Assembly (NCBI RefSeq): GCF_003687725.1 | Contig: NZ_RDOJ01000012.1 | Span: forward strand, 632 to 64,631 | Direction of reading: 5' to 3' | Length of the DNA stretch: 64,000 nt | DNA from: Faecalibacter macacae | GTDB lineage: Bacteria; Bacteroidota; Bacteroidia; Flavobacteriales; Weeksellaceae | Shown here: piece after piece, positions 1 to 8,885 of the stretch | How the letters are laid out: every line of letters begins with the position of its first letter | Numbering within the stretch: position 1 is the stretch's first letter | Notes under the pieces: generated by a model | Told to the model about the DNA's origin: nothing | Seen by the model: the letters and a program-made list of their open reading frames with translations, nothing else | The model's database searches: none | Position numbers and translations under genes: made by a program

Positions 1-491
1 CGGATGTTACGTATTACGTTGTAAGTTATACGTGTTTAGTTGTATTACGTAAAAAGTAGTATAATTATTAGAAAAATTACTTTTGTTCTAAGTTCTAACT
101 TCTTTTGTAAAATATAAAGGGATTAGTGAATAACTAAAAGTGAAAAATGAAAAATTTATTTTTGTATTCACTATTCACTATTCACTATTCACTATTCACT
201 ATTCACTAACCTCGCCTTACGCCTTATCAATCATTCCTAATTCCTAAATCAGCATTAGAATTAATTATTAGCTTCTAATTTCTAGTATCTAATTTCTAAC
301 TTCGGTTTTCGTTATTTTGTATGAAGTAAAAAGTAAATTGATTAGAGCATAATGAATTTTGTTCTAAATCTTGATACTGCTTTTACACCCTATTTTCTAT
401 TTTATTTAAGGTATTAAATTATGATTGTATAACTTAGAAACTTAATATTTGACAATTTTATATATTTATATTTTAAAATTTAATTATATAT
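1..491. other. Gene-free repeat-rich spacer
   Basis: No coding sequence is supported on either strand. The stretch holds short-word repeats: TATTACGT-like words at about 10-50, a perfect 7-bp tandem array at 166-207, and TTCTAATTTCTA-type words at about 270-302 that are the reverse complement of the TAGAAATTAG words found in the suf spacers at 28945-29050 and 29812-29905. From about 310 to 491 it is plain AT-rich sequence with no recognisable signal, leading into the decayed gene that begins at 492. Confidence 0.7.
166..207. repeat. Six tandem copies of ATTCACT
   Basis: Six perfect 7-bp copies lie end to end at 166, 173, 180, 187, 194 and 201. An inverted copy, AGTGAAT, occurs at about 125-131, so the array could pair back on it. 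The unit is far too short and unspaced for CRISPR. It looks like a slippage-prone intergenic microsatellite. Confidence 0.9.
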
Positions 492-1334
492 ATTAAAAGC
501 CTATTCTACTTTTTTACATTTTTCACTTTTTTTGTAAATGCTCAGTTAATAAACGAAAAGATCCTTTCTTAAGAATCAATTAAAGGATTATCCTATATTT
601 CAATTTATGCTGATGATAATAGTTATCTAACGACTACAGACAGTGTTGGGAATTTTTCATTTAATAAATCTGAAAATATTAATTATATTATTGTTGATGC
701 TGTTGGATATGAAATAAAAAACATAAATTTAGCTAATAAGAATTTAGATGATTAAACTATAATATTAAAAGAAGAAATTATAGTATTAAATGAAGTTTCA
801 ATATTTAATAAATCTATAAAGAAAATAAAAGTTGGAAATTCAGGTGCTACAGTCCATGTAGATTTTAATCCAATTACTGATACAAATAGGATTAGAGAAA
901 TTGCAGTACGTTTATCAGTTAAAGATTCAGCGCAATTAGATAAAGTTAACTTAGGGTTCTCTAAATTACCACAATCAGGAAAAATAGCGTTTCGTTTAAG
1001 GATAAATGATGAGAAAGAAGGTAAACCTAATACTATTATTTCTAATGAAGATTTATTTTATGAAATTAATCAAGACGATTTAGATAATAATGTTTTCTCC
1101 ATTTCTTTAAAAAAGAATAATATTATTTTAAAAGGAACTTTTTATATTTCTGTTGAAGTGTATAATGATACAGAAGAATCAATATGGTTTAGTGCTAGAT
1201 TTTTAGGTAAAAATGGATATATGAGAAGAAATTATAAAGAATGGGATAAAATGCCTTTGAAATTATCTCCTTTTATTAATGCAGAATTATTACAACAAAA
1301 GAAAAAGTCAATTATTTTTTTATACAAAATATAA
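492..1334 (+). pseudogene. Decayed secreted CarboxypepD_reg-like protein
   Basis: One reading frame runs from 492 to the stop at 1332-1334 and still reads as protein, but carries in-frame TAA codons at 570-572 and 753-755. The expected ATG at 492 is ATT. Read through these lesions, it begins with a hydrophobic signal peptide (KSLFYFFTFFTFFVNAQ), followed by a segment like a carboxypeptidase-regulatory (beta-sandwich) domain with the typical 'DSVGNFSF...VDAVGYE' pattern. After the second stop come about 190 open codons with no recognised domain. Such proteins in Bacteroidetes are exported and often sit beside GLPGLI proteins, as here. No frameshift is needed, so the decay looks recent. I infer a pseudogene. 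Read-through or sequencing error is possible, but three lesions make that unlikely. Confidence 0.7.
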
Positions 1335-1371
1335 TCCTCAAGTAAATTATTATTTTACTTGAGGATTTTTT
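1333..1371. terminator. Bidirectional terminator between the two decayed genes
   Basis: A perfect 14-bp stem (1333-1346 with 1354-1367) with a 7-nt loop is followed by a T-run to the right and preceded by A-rich sequence to the left. It serves both convergent genes and remains intact although both have decayed. Confidence 0.85.
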
Positions 1372-1372
1372 A

Positions 1373-2119
1373 TTATTTAGAAGTATCGACACCTTGATTT
1401 ACGTCTTTATATCTTCGATTTAATTCTTCGATTTCGTCTATAAACTCTTTATCTGATACTATTTTTCCTTTTGTAGGTAAAGTAATACTTATCGGTTTAT
1501 CTAATATTTTAATTTCTTTTAATGTGAATATAGCTTTAAAATCAGCTGTATTAAATTCTGCTTTTACAATTAATCCAGGTAAATTTGCAAATCGATAGGG
1601 GCCATCTCGATAAGGTAAATCGTTCGAATACCATACGACTAAATTTTGAAATTCATCATCTGTACCAGTAGCCTTTGTTACATTGTAGCCATTAATCGTA
1701 GTTTTTTCTTTGGTCAATTTCCAGTTGTAATCCGTTAATTGATCTTTGATGAAAAATGTTTTACCTCCAAATTCTCTTACATTGTAAAACTCATTCTTGT
1801 TATAATCTTTATATAGAGGATTGGCTTCTGATGCAACAATTTCTCGATAAATTAATCCATCGTTATTTTGCGAATTATTTAACTTAATTTCAGGCTTAAA
1901 ACTCGACATTTCTCCATTACTTTCTAATTCAAAATTTACAAATATTCCTTTTTCAATTTCGGCTTTCGCTTATTCTTTATACGCAGAAAGAAGTTGCTCG
2001 ATGATATCATTATTGAGAATAAATTCAGTCATGTAAATTGCTCATATATTTTCTTTTTTTGTTTGTGCAAAGCTAAATTGATATCCAATTACTAGAAGTG
2101 TAAATAAAAGTTGTTTCAT
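1373..2119 (-). pseudogene. GLPGLI family protein, two nonsense mutations
   Basis: The frame opens with ATG at 2119 and a signal peptide (MKQLLFTLLVIGYQFSFAQ). It has TGA at 2042-2044 (codon 26) and TAA at 1970-1972 (codon 50), then stays open to the stop at 1373. The intact part, 1373-1909, contains RFANLPGLIVKAE, the hallmark motif of the GLPGLI family (secreted Bacteroidetes proteins of unknown function). The full frame would give 248 aa, a normal family length, so only nonsense changes separate it from a working gene. The remaining 178-aa fragment from an internal Met lacks an export signal and is unlikely to act normally. Confidence 0.75.
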
Positions 2120-2147
2120 CTGATTGGCGGTTTATTTTAAATTACTA

Positions 2148-3257
2148 TTATTTAAGATTATTCGCTAAGAATTTTTCTAACTCTTCTAAACTAATATCTT
2201 TCAGAATGATTTTTCCTTCTTGATCGACTAAATAACTTGTCGGGAAAGATGTAATTTTATTGGCATTAGAAAATGTTCTATTTTCATCTAACGCATTCAA
2301 CCAAGGTAATTCGTATTTCTCAATGACTTGTTTAGTTTGGTTAACATACTTGGTATGTTCGGCTGCTATTGCTTGTATTTCGAATCCTTTTGAATGATAA
2401 GTGCTATAAAGTTCTTTTAACTTTGGAAACGTTAGCAAACAAGGTTTACATGTTCCGAACCAAAAGTCTATTAATGTATATTTATTTTTAGAAAAATCTG
2501 CTTGATAAGTTTGTCCATCGAAAGATTTAAGAGTTTTCATTTCAGGAAATGTTTTTCCTTTTCCAAAAACTTTATTCTGATGAATATTTTGAATTAATAC
2601 TGCGTATGGATAAGATTGTTTAATGATAGGATCAAACTGATTTAAAAGATCATCGTAAGTATAATCTTTATATGACTCGTATTTAGCGATGATTTTCCAA
2701 AGTGCAATTTCTGATTTTGGATTAGTATTGATATATGATTTTAATAAATCTATTTCTTCCAACCAATTTCTTTTATACCAATTATTCAAAGAATCTTGAT
2801 CTGCTTTTGGTGTATCAAATTTATACTTCAAGAATAATTGACCTCGATAATCATTGTATGACTTCCATTCTCTTAAATTTTGTGCAAAGTGTTTTTCGTA
2901 AGTTACTCTTTCAGGAATATCATTTTTAATTGAGCTTTGAAAATTCTTTAATTTTAGATTTATTGGTTTATTCTTCAAATAAAATACTTCTGAAGATGCA
3001 GAAAAATTATCTATAAATGCTGTGTTTAATCGATAAGGAGAAGCGATATTTTGCTGATCAAATTTAATATTTAGTTGATTATTATTTGTGAAAGCAGAAT
3101 CGAAAATAATAGCAGAGTAGTATTCTTTTGGCAATTCTCTATTGATATAAAATTTATCCCCATTTTGGATGCTATCATATGTAATTGTCAATTGAATTTT
3201 TTGTGCATTTAATATTCCGAAAGTAGAGAAGATAAATAGCGATAAGAAGTGTTTCAT
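2148..3257 (-). CDS. TlpA-like thioredoxin-fold protein, secreted
   Basis: A 369-aa exported protein. The signal peptide MKHFLSLFIFSTFGILNAQ sets the start at 3257; an upstream in-frame start at 3284 would put a polar stretch before it and is rejected. Residues about 20-230 resemble the N-terminal beta region that precedes the thioredoxin fold in Bacteroidetes TlpA/ResA-like proteins. The C-terminal 140 residues carry the fold with the redox motif FGTCKPC (CxxC) and a cis-Pro segment (SFPTSY). It probably reduces disulfides in the periplasm, for example in cytochrome maturation, but the substrate is unknown. It lies downstream of trxB on the same strand, separated by a strong terminator, so the two are not one operon. 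Confidence 0.85.
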   Translation of the reverse strand: MKHFLSLFIFSTFGILNAQKIQLTITYDSIQNGDKFYINRELPKEYYSAIIFDSAFTNNNQLNIKFDQQNIASPYRLNTAFIDNFSASSEVFYLKNKPINLKLKNFQSSIKNDIPERVTYEKHFAQNLREWKSYNDYRGQLFLKYKFDTPKADQDSLNNWYKRNWLEEIDLLKSYINTNPKSEIALWKIIAKYESYKDYTYDDLLNQFDPIIKQSYPYAVLIQNIHQNKVFGKGKTFPEMKTLKSFDGQTYQADFSKNKYTLIDFWFGTCKPCLLTFPKLKELYSTYHSKGFEIQAIAAEHTKYVNQTKQVIEKYELPWLNALDENRTFSNANKITSFPTSYLVDQEGKIILKDISLEELEKFLANNLK

Positions 3258-3360
3258 TGTATTAATTTTAATAAATGTAAACACATAGTTGAAATTTAAT
3301 TTATCTTAAAATCAAGTTTAAAATTTAATTAACTAACCTTAACAATTTATTGTATAAAAA

Positions 3361-3386
3361 AAGCTCAACTAATAAAAGTTGAGCTT
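3361..3386 (-). terminator. trxB terminator
   Basis: A 10-bp stem (3361-3370 with 3377-3386) and 6-nt loop, with a T-run on the minus-strand side, sits just past the trxB stop. Confidence 0.85.
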
Positions 3387-3411
3387 TACTATTTAAAATA
3401 GATTTTAAATC

Positions 3412-4356
3412 TTATCCTTCAAAGAATTCAGCAACGTATCGTTCTGCATCTAAAGCAGCAGCACAACCTGAACCCGCTGCAGAAATTGCCTGACGGTAAA
3501 CAGAATCTTGCACATCGCCAGCAGCAAAAACTCCAGGAATATTAGTTGCATAAGAACGTCCTTGTGTAATTAAATAACCGGTTTCGTCCATGTCTAATTT
3601 ACCTTTAAATAAATCTGTATTCGGTTTGTGACCAATCGCAATGAAAACTCCGTCAACGATCAATTCGTTTTCTTCGTTAGTTACGTTATTGATAATTTTA
3701 GCTTTTTCAACTACTTGATTACCATCTAAACCTAATAATTCGTGGTTATATAAAACCTCTAAATTTGGCGTATTAGCTACACGATCTTGCATTGCTTTAG
3801 AAGCACGCATTTCGTCTTTACGAACTAATAAATAAACTTTGTTACACAATTTAGCTAAGTAAGTTGCCTCTTCAGCAGCTGTATCACCACCACCAACAAC
3901 TGCAACATCTTTACCGCGGTAAAAGAAACCATCACAAGTTGCACAAGCTGAAACTCCACTACCTGCATATTTTTTTTCGTCGTCTAAACCTAAATATTTA
4001 GCAGAAGCACCTGTAGAAATAATCACAGATTTCGTTTGGTATTCAGCTGTATTCGTTTTTACTGTGTGTACATCTCCGTTGTTTTCACCGAAAATAACTT
4101 CTGTAACATATTCGTATTGAATTTTAGTTCCGAATCTTTCCGCTTGTTTTTGTAAATCTGCCATTAATTCTGGACCAGTAATTCCGTTTGGATAACCTGG
4201 GAAATTATCTACCTCTGTAGTTGTAGTTAATTGTCCACCTGGCTCCATACCAGTTAAAACTAAAGGATTCATGTTTGCACGTGCAGCGTAAATCGCAGCT
4301 GTGTAACCAGCAGGTCCTGAACCAATGATAATTGTATCTAAAATATTTGAGCTCAT
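3412..4356 (-). CDS. trxB: Thioredoxin-disulfide reductase
   Basis: A 314-aa cytosolic flavoprotein that passes electrons from NADPH through FAD to thioredoxin. The FAD-binding GSGPAG lies at residues 12-17, the redox-active CATC (C138, C141) in the middle, the NADPH-binding GGGDTA at 155-160, and the second FAD motif (GVFAAGDV) near the C-terminus. Length and domain order are normal for the bacterial low-molecular-weight type. A TAAATTTG -7 element lies 18 nt before the ATG, suggesting its own promoter. Confidence 0.97.
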   Translation of the reverse strand: MSSNILDTIIIGSGPAGYTAAIYAARANMNPLVLTGMEPGGQLTTTTEVDNFPGYPNGITGPELMADLQKQAERFGTKIQYEYVTEVIFGENNGDVHTVKTNTAEYQTKSVIISTGASAKYLGLDDEKKYAGSGVSACATCDGFFYRGKDVAVVGGGDTAAEEATYLAKLCNKVYLLVRKDEMRASKAMQDRVANTPNLEVLYNHELLGLDGNQVVEKAKIINNVTNEENELIVDGVFIAIGHKPNTDLFKGKLDMDETGYLITQGRSYATNIPGVFAAGDVQDSVYRQAISAAGSGCAAALDAERYVAEFFEG

Positions 4357-4374
4357 ATTATTATTTTTCTATTA

Positions 4375-4382
4375 CAAATTTA
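4375..4382 (-). promoter_or_regulatory. -7 element for trxB
   Basis: TAAATTTG on the minus strand matches the Bacteroidetes -7 consensus TAnnTTTG, 18 nt from the trxB ATG. No clear -33 TTG was seen. Confidence 0.45.
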
Positions 4383-4451
4383 AGTGATAAAATTAGGATT
4401 TTATCTATGTGAATATTGTTATTTATGATGATTTAATTCGTGAAATCGATT

Positions 4452-5462
4452 TTAGAAATTGATGATTTTATAAATCAATTCAACTAATAATTCTGATGAA
4501 GTTACGTTTCCTGACGAATTTACACCTTTTCCTTTCATATCATATTCTCTAATCAAAGAAATAATTCGAGTCGCTTTTTTTAAGGGATAATTATTGGCAG
4601 CAACTGCTAAGTCTTGCACAAAAAAAGGATTAATTCCGATTTCTTTTGCCACATTCGCTTTTGATTTATCCGTTAAAATATGATATTGAATGACGTTGGT
4701 AAACAATGAAAATATTACTGTCATTGTAACGACCATTGGATTGTCTTTTGGATTTTTCTCGAAATATTTAATGATTTTAAAAGCTTTTTCGATATTACGC
4801 GTTTCGATTGCCGAACGTAATTCGAAATTATTATATTCTTTACTGATTCCGATATGTTTTTCGATATCATCAACCGAAATGGTATGAGAATTTCCAACAA
4901 TCGTTTTTAGTTTTTCTAACTCATTGTATAAACGAGATAAATCCGATCCAACATATTCAGCCAATAAGAATTTAGCTTTTTGATCAATTGTTTGTTGATT
5001 CGATTTAATTCGTTCATCAATCCAACCTGGAATTTCATTCGCGTATAAAGGTTTAAATTCGTGATAATATCTTTTGCTATTTAGCGTTTTGTAGATTTTA
5101 GTACGTTTATCTAACTTCTTACCTTTATAATTCAGCACTAAAACTGTTGAATCTTGGACTTGATTGGCGTAGGCATCTAAATCTTCAATCGATTTTGCTA
5201 AATGTTGTGCTTCTTTTACCAAAACAAAAGCTTTGTCGGCACCCATCGGATATTGCTTAGAAATAGCAATTACTTGGCTCATATCTACATCTTGTCCATA
5301 AATTATCGTTTGATTAAAACCTTTTTCTTCTTCGGTTAAAACATTTGCTTCTAAAGCTTCAGTTATTTGATCGATAAAGAAAGGTTCTTCGCCAGCAAGA
5401 AAGTAGATGGGTGAAAACTTTTTGTTTTTTATATCTTTGATTAAAGATTCTACAGCACTCAT
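4452..5462 (-). CDS. holA: DNA polymerase III delta subunit
   Basis: A 336-aa clamp-loader subunit that opens the sliding clamp and works with the gamma/tau and delta-prime subunits. The N-terminal segment SPIYFLAGEEPFFIDQI is typical of HolA. It is followed by the degenerate AAA+ core (KAFVLVKEAQ..., LSRLYNELEKL) and a helical C-terminal domain. Length is normal. Its ATG lies only 3 bp from the ATG of the divergent gene at 5466, so the leader and promoter of each gene must lie inside the other's coding region. Confidence 0.93.
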   Translation of the reverse strand: MSAVESLIKDIKNKKFSPIYFLAGEEPFFIDQITEALEANVLTEEEKGFNQTIIYGQDVDMSQVIAISKQYPMGADKAFVLVKEAQHLAKSIEDLDAYANQVQDSTVLVLNYKGKKLDKRTKIYKTLNSKRYYHEFKPLYANEIPGWIDERIKSNQQTIDQKAKFLLAEYVGSDLSRLYNELEKLKTIVGNSHTISVDDIEKHIGISKEYNNFELRSAIETRNIEKAFKIIKYFEKNPKDNPMVVTMTVIFSLFTNVIQYHILTDKSKANVAKEIGINPFFVQDLAVAANNYPLKKATRIISLIREYDMKGKGVNSSGNVTSSELLVELIYKIINF

Positions 5463-5465
5463 AAA

Positions 5466-5930
5466 ATGACAGAATTAACGCAATTAAATTTTCCGGCAAA
5501 TTACCAAATTCGAATGAGAAATGACCAAGATTCGAGTTATATCTTTTGCAGAATTCGAAAAACGTGGATGGTTTATACACCAGAAGAGTGGGTAAGGCAA
5601 CATATTATTTTTTATTTGATTGATACCCTTGGTTATTCGGCTAGTAGCATTGCTTTGGAAGTTCCCGTAAACCAAACCGGAATGCGAAAAAGAGCAGATA
5701 TTGTGGTTTATAAACAAGCGAAACCTTATATAATGGTTGAATGTAAACGACCATCGGTACAAATTACGCAACAAACTTTTGATCAAATTGCGCGTTATAA
5801 TGGAATCATCGGAAGCGAATTATTAATGGTTTCAAATGGTTTAAATCATTATTATTGTGTGATGGATTATGAGAATAAGCGTTATCAATTTTTAAGAGAA
5901 TTGCCACTAAATAAAAAAGCCACTTCGTAA
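5466..5930 (+). CDS. Stand-alone HsdR N-terminal (PD-(D/E)xK) domain protein
   Basis: A 154-aa protein consisting of just the nuclease-fold domain found at the N-terminus of type I restriction HsdR subunits. The core is visible: E41 in TPEEW, D78 in KRADIVVY, and E92-x-K94 in VECKRP, so all catalytic positions are kept. No motor domain, hsdM or hsdS is nearby, so it is not part of a restriction system here. In Bacteroidetes such short proteins are commonly found beside holA, which suggests a housekeeping DNA role, but this is inference. The last codons form one arm of the terminator used by the leftward carbonic anhydrase transcript. Confidence 0.85.
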   Translation: MTELTQLNFPANYQIRMRNDQDSSYIFCRIRKTWMVYTPEEWVRQHIIFYLIDTLGYSASSIALEVPVNQTGMRKRADIVVYKQAKPYIMVECKRPSVQITQQTFDQIARYNGIIGSELLMVSNGLNHYYCVMDYENKRYQFLRELPLNKKATS

Positions 5931-5940
5931 GAAGTGGCTT
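5917..5940 (-). terminator. Terminator of the carbonic anhydrase transcript, inside a coding end
   Basis: A 10-bp stem (5917-5926 with 5931-5940) has loop GTAA, which contains the stop codon of the rightward gene. The T-run is only on the minus-strand side, so it ends the leftward transcript. Confidence 0.75.
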
Positions 5941-5979
5941 AACTACATTTATAAAAATCGAATTTAATCGAAGATTATC

Positions 5980-6615
5980 TTATAACCAAGTTACAACTCC
6001 TGTTTCAACACAGTAGTTTGCACCAACGATTTTAATTTTACCTTCATCTTCAAGATTTCTTAAAGTTGAACTTTCTTCGCGAATAACTTCGATAGATTTT
6101 TTTACGTTACAAACGTTTAATCTTTCTAATAAATCAGCATTTTTAGAAGATCGATCTTCACCATCTTGAATAATCTCGTCGATGATTGGAGTAAAGTGAT
6201 TAACTAAGTGACTTAAGTTATTCATTTCAGTAGTGTTAATTACTGCTGCATCTAAACCACCTTTTAATGCTCCACATTTAGAGTGACCAAGAACTACGAT
6301 TACTTTTGCTCCAGCTACATTAGCTCCAAATTCCATAGAACCTAAGATATCTTGATTAACAAAGTTTCCAGCGATTCTTACAGAGAAAATATCTCCTAAC
6401 CCTTGATCAAAAATTAATTCAGCAGAAGTACGGCTATCAATACAGCTTAATACAACAGCGAATGGCCATTGTCCTTCTCTTGTATCGTTTACTTGCTCTA
6501 ATAAGTTTCTATTTACTTTTAAGTTACTTACAAATCTTTCATTACCTTCTTGTAAGAATTGTAATGCTTTCTCTGGAGTAATTGTAGATTGAGTTTCTGA
6601 AGTATGTGCTTTCAT
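5980..6615 (-). CDS. Beta-class carbonic anhydrase
   Basis: A 211-aa zinc enzyme interconverting CO2 and bicarbonate. Ligands of the beta class are present: C58-x-D60-x-R62 (CIDSR) and H111-x-x-C114 (HSKCGA). I start at 6615 (MKAHTSETQ) because the extra residues from 6639 (MNTIKYNI) are leader-like and the family usually begins near here. It lies about 50 bp downstream of a SulP transporter on the same strand, a pairing known in many bacteria for bicarbonate uptake and pH/CO2 balance. No signal peptide, so cytosolic. Confidence 0.93.
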   Translation of the reverse strand: MKAHTSETQSTITPEKALQFLQEGNERFVSNLKVNRNLLEQVNDTREGQWPFAVVLSCIDSRTSAELIFDQGLGDIFSVRIAGNFVNQDILGSMEFGANVAGAKVIVVLGHSKCGALKGGLDAAVINTTEMNNLSHLVNHFTPIIDEIIQDGEDRSSKNADLLERLNVCNVKKSIEVIREESSTLRNLEDEGKIKIVGANYCVETGVVTWL

Positions 6616-6663
6616 TATATTATATTTTATTGTGTTCAAAAAATGTTTGTTTTATTATTAATT

Positions 6664-8208
6664 TTAGTGTGCTCCAGCTACAATTGCGTAACCAAAGAAT
6701 TCTCTAAATGACTGAGGATTATCAACGATACCTCTTTCCGAAATTAATCGAATATTAATGTTATTATTTTTCGCTTTAACTTTAAATTCATCAAAGTATT
6801 CAACGATATCATAATCTAAAATCTTTGTTTTACGTACATCAATTTCAAGGTTTGAACCTGGCTCTAATCTATCTAATTCTTTTACGATAGCACCACGATT
6901 AACAAATGTTACCTCTTCAGCTAAATTCATGTGGAAAACACTTCCTTCTTTCACTAACATTACGTGAGAATTATTGTAAGATTTTATTAATGAAACAACT
7001 ACACCCACTATTAAACCAATTATAATACCTTTTAATAAATCTGTTGCTAAAATTGCAATAACAGTTACAGCGAAAGGAATTAATTGATCTTTTCCTAATT
7101 TTTTCATGTCTAAAAATTGTTTTGGATTACCTAATTTGTAACCAATAACCAATAAAATAGATGCTAAAACTGCATTAGGAATTAAGTTTAAGAACATTGG
7201 GATAGATACAATACTTACCAATAATAATACACCATGTAAGATTGTAGATAATTTTGATAAACCACCACTCATTGCATTTGCAGATGAACGAACAATTACT
7301 TGTGTAATAGGTAAACCACCGATTAAACCAGATAAAGAATTACCAACACCTTGCGCAATTAACTCACGGTTTGTAGGAGTTTGACGTTTTAATGGGTCAA
7401 TTTTATCAGTTGCCTCAACAGATAATAAAGTTTCTAAAGATCCAACGACAGCAATTGTAAATGCTACTTGCCATACTAAAGGATTAGTTAAACCTGAAGC
7501 GAAATCTGGTAAAGTAAATTGACCTAAGAAATCAGTTACTGATTCTGGAACAGGAACTTTAACTAATAAATTGTGATCGATAGAGAATACCTCGTGGTTT
7601 GATTCACCAATAGTTATTTGGTATAAAATTCCAATACAAACAGCAACTAAAGATCCAGGTAATAATTTAAAGAAAGCAGATTTTTTTCCTAAAACATTAT
7701 CCCAAACAATTAAAATAAATAATGAAATTGCTGTAATAACGATAGCTCCTGTGGTAATTTTATCAAAAGAAAAATTTAATAGATCAAATTTTTCAGTATA
7801 ACCAAAAGCTAATGGAATTTGTTTTAAAAAGATAGAAATACCAATTGCGCATAACATACCTTTAATTACTGATGAAGGGAAGTAATATCCAATAACACCA
7901 GCTTTTAATATTCCCAATAAAATTTGAAAAATACCAGCTAATACGACAGCAACAAGAAATAATTCGTATGCTCCTAAGTCTGTAATAGCATTAAGTACAA
8001 TAACAACTAAACCAGCTGCAGGTCCCGATACTCCGATTGGAGATTTAGATAAAAAACCGATTACAATACCACCGATTACACCAGCAATAATACCTGAAAA
8101 TACAGGTGCTCCACTGGCTAAGGCTACACCAAGACATAATGGTAGAGCCACGAAAAAAACAACAATACTCGCAGGTATGTCTTTTTTCCAAGTTTTAAAA
8201 AGATCCAT
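6664..8208 (-). CDS. SulP family inorganic anion (bicarbonate-type) transporter
   Basis: A 514-aa inner-membrane transporter. Start MDLFKTWKKD at 8208 is preferred over 8253 since the added residues are not conserved-looking. The N-terminal DIPASIVVFFVALPLCLGVALASGAP motif region, about 12 hydrophobic segments, and a reduced STAS-like C-terminus (residues about 430-514) define SulP. Coupling to a carbonic anhydrase gene immediately downstream points to bicarbonate (BicA-like, sodium- or proton-driven) rather than sulfate, but substrate cannot be read from sequence alone. Confidence 0.9.
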   Translation of the reverse strand: MDLFKTWKKDIPASIVVFFVALPLCLGVALASGAPVFSGIIAGVIGGIVIGFLSKSPIGVSGPAAGLVVIVLNAITDLGAYELFLVAVVLAGIFQILLGILKAGVIGYYFPSSVIKGMLCAIGISIFLKQIPLAFGYTEKFDLLNFSFDKITTGAIVITAISLFILIVWDNVLGKKSAFFKLLPGSLVAVCIGILYQITIGESNHEVFSIDHNLLVKVPVPESVTDFLGQFTLPDFASGLTNPLVWQVAFTIAVVGSLETLLSVEATDKIDPLKRQTPTNRELIAQGVGNSLSGLIGGLPITQVIVRSSANAMSGGLSKLSTILHGVLLLVSIVSIPMFLNLIPNAVLASILLVIGYKLGNPKQFLDMKKLGKDQLIPFAVTVIAILATDLLKGIIIGLIVGVVVSLIKSYNNSHVMLVKEGSVFHMNLAEEVTFVNRGAIVKELDRLEPGSNLEIDVRKTKILDYDIVEYFDEFKVKAKNNNINIRLISERGIVDNPQSFREFFGYAIVAGAH

Positions 8209-8311
8209 AAGATGAATTAAATTATTTAAAATTAAAATGTTTGAATACAGCAACCTTATTCTGAGCCATTTCTAGCTAGAACATAGTTGTAAATTCGAAA
8301 TATCGTTAACG

Positions 8312-8683
8312 TTAAATAACCTCCGGAGGCGGAGTGATAAGGCTCGGCTTTAAAAGCGAGTATAGATCTAAGTGATAGAATACTTGATCTTTGGTAAGTT
8401 TTGTGTTTTCAGTAAATTTGAAGCAATAGTTTACTTCTTCATTAATCTTTTCAAGAATTTCAAACATTGTTGAACCTTGATTTTCGTTTTCTTCTGAAGA
8501 ATTTGTATTTGTATAGGTGTTTGATTTATCATCATCATCTTCTGATAAATCTAATACACAGCTATTTTTTTGAATTTTATCAGCGTAATCTACATAACCA
8601 GCAAATCCTCTGATGCTCATCGAAAAGATTAAGATCAGGGAAAAGAAAATGCTGTAGAAATGTTTTGTTACTTTTAAATTCAT
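8312..8683 (-). CDS. Small secreted protein, unknown function
   Basis: A 123-aa protein with signal peptide (residues 1-28, ending SIRGFAG), an acidic, Asn/Ser/Glu-rich low-complexity middle (SEDDDDKS..., residues about 47-70) and a C-terminus ending KPSLITPPPEVI. I do not recognise the family. Small flavobacterial proteins with a C-terminal PPPE tail occur next to transport genes, and this one lies about 100 bp upstream of the SulP gene on the same strand, so it may be co-transcribed. The two Cys (residues about 42 and 87) could form a disulfide. Confidence 0.6.
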   Translation of the reverse strand: MNLKVTKHFYSIFFSLILIFSMSIRGFAGYVDYADKIQKNSCVLDLSEDDDDKSNTYTNTNSSEENENQGSTMFEILEKINEEVNYCFKFTENTKLTKDQVFYHLDLYSLLKPSLITPPPEVI

Positions 8684-8840
8684 AGCGGAGCAAAAATAAG
8701 AGAATAGATGACAAAATAAAAAAAACTAATGTAAAATTTATGAAAACTTTATCTCTTTTCGCCATTTATAAAATCTAAAATTATGTTTTTAAACTGATTA
8801 AAAATATTAATAAATATGATAAACATTTTGAATTTTCAAC

Positions 8841-8870
8841 TTGAAATTAGGAAAACAAGCAATAAATTTG
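8841..8870 (+). promoter_or_regulatory. Bacteroidetes promoter, TTG-N19-TAAATTTG
   Basis: TTG at 8841-8843 and TAAATTTG at 8863-8870 are separated by 19 nt, the classic -33/-7 arrangement. Transcription would begin near 8875, so translation cannot start at the in-frame TTG at 8841. This fixes the start of the following gene at the TTG at 8886. Confidence 0.7.
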
Positions 8871-8885
8871 CACAAAATTTATATT

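Noticed and set aside
166-207. CRISPR array
   Set aside because: The unit is 7 bp with no spacers; no cas gene is present.
492-2119. Alternative genetic code or programmed readthrough explaining the stops
   Set aside because: Both TAA and TGA occur, the start codon is also damaged in one gene, and all other genes in the window use normal stops, so pseudogenes are simpler.
4690-4887. Small plus-strand frame inside holA
   Set aside because: It is antisense to a well-supported gene and has no recognisable features.
5466-5930. Type I restriction-modification system
   Set aside because: Only the N-terminal nuclease-fold domain is present. No motor, methylase or specificity gene lies nearby.
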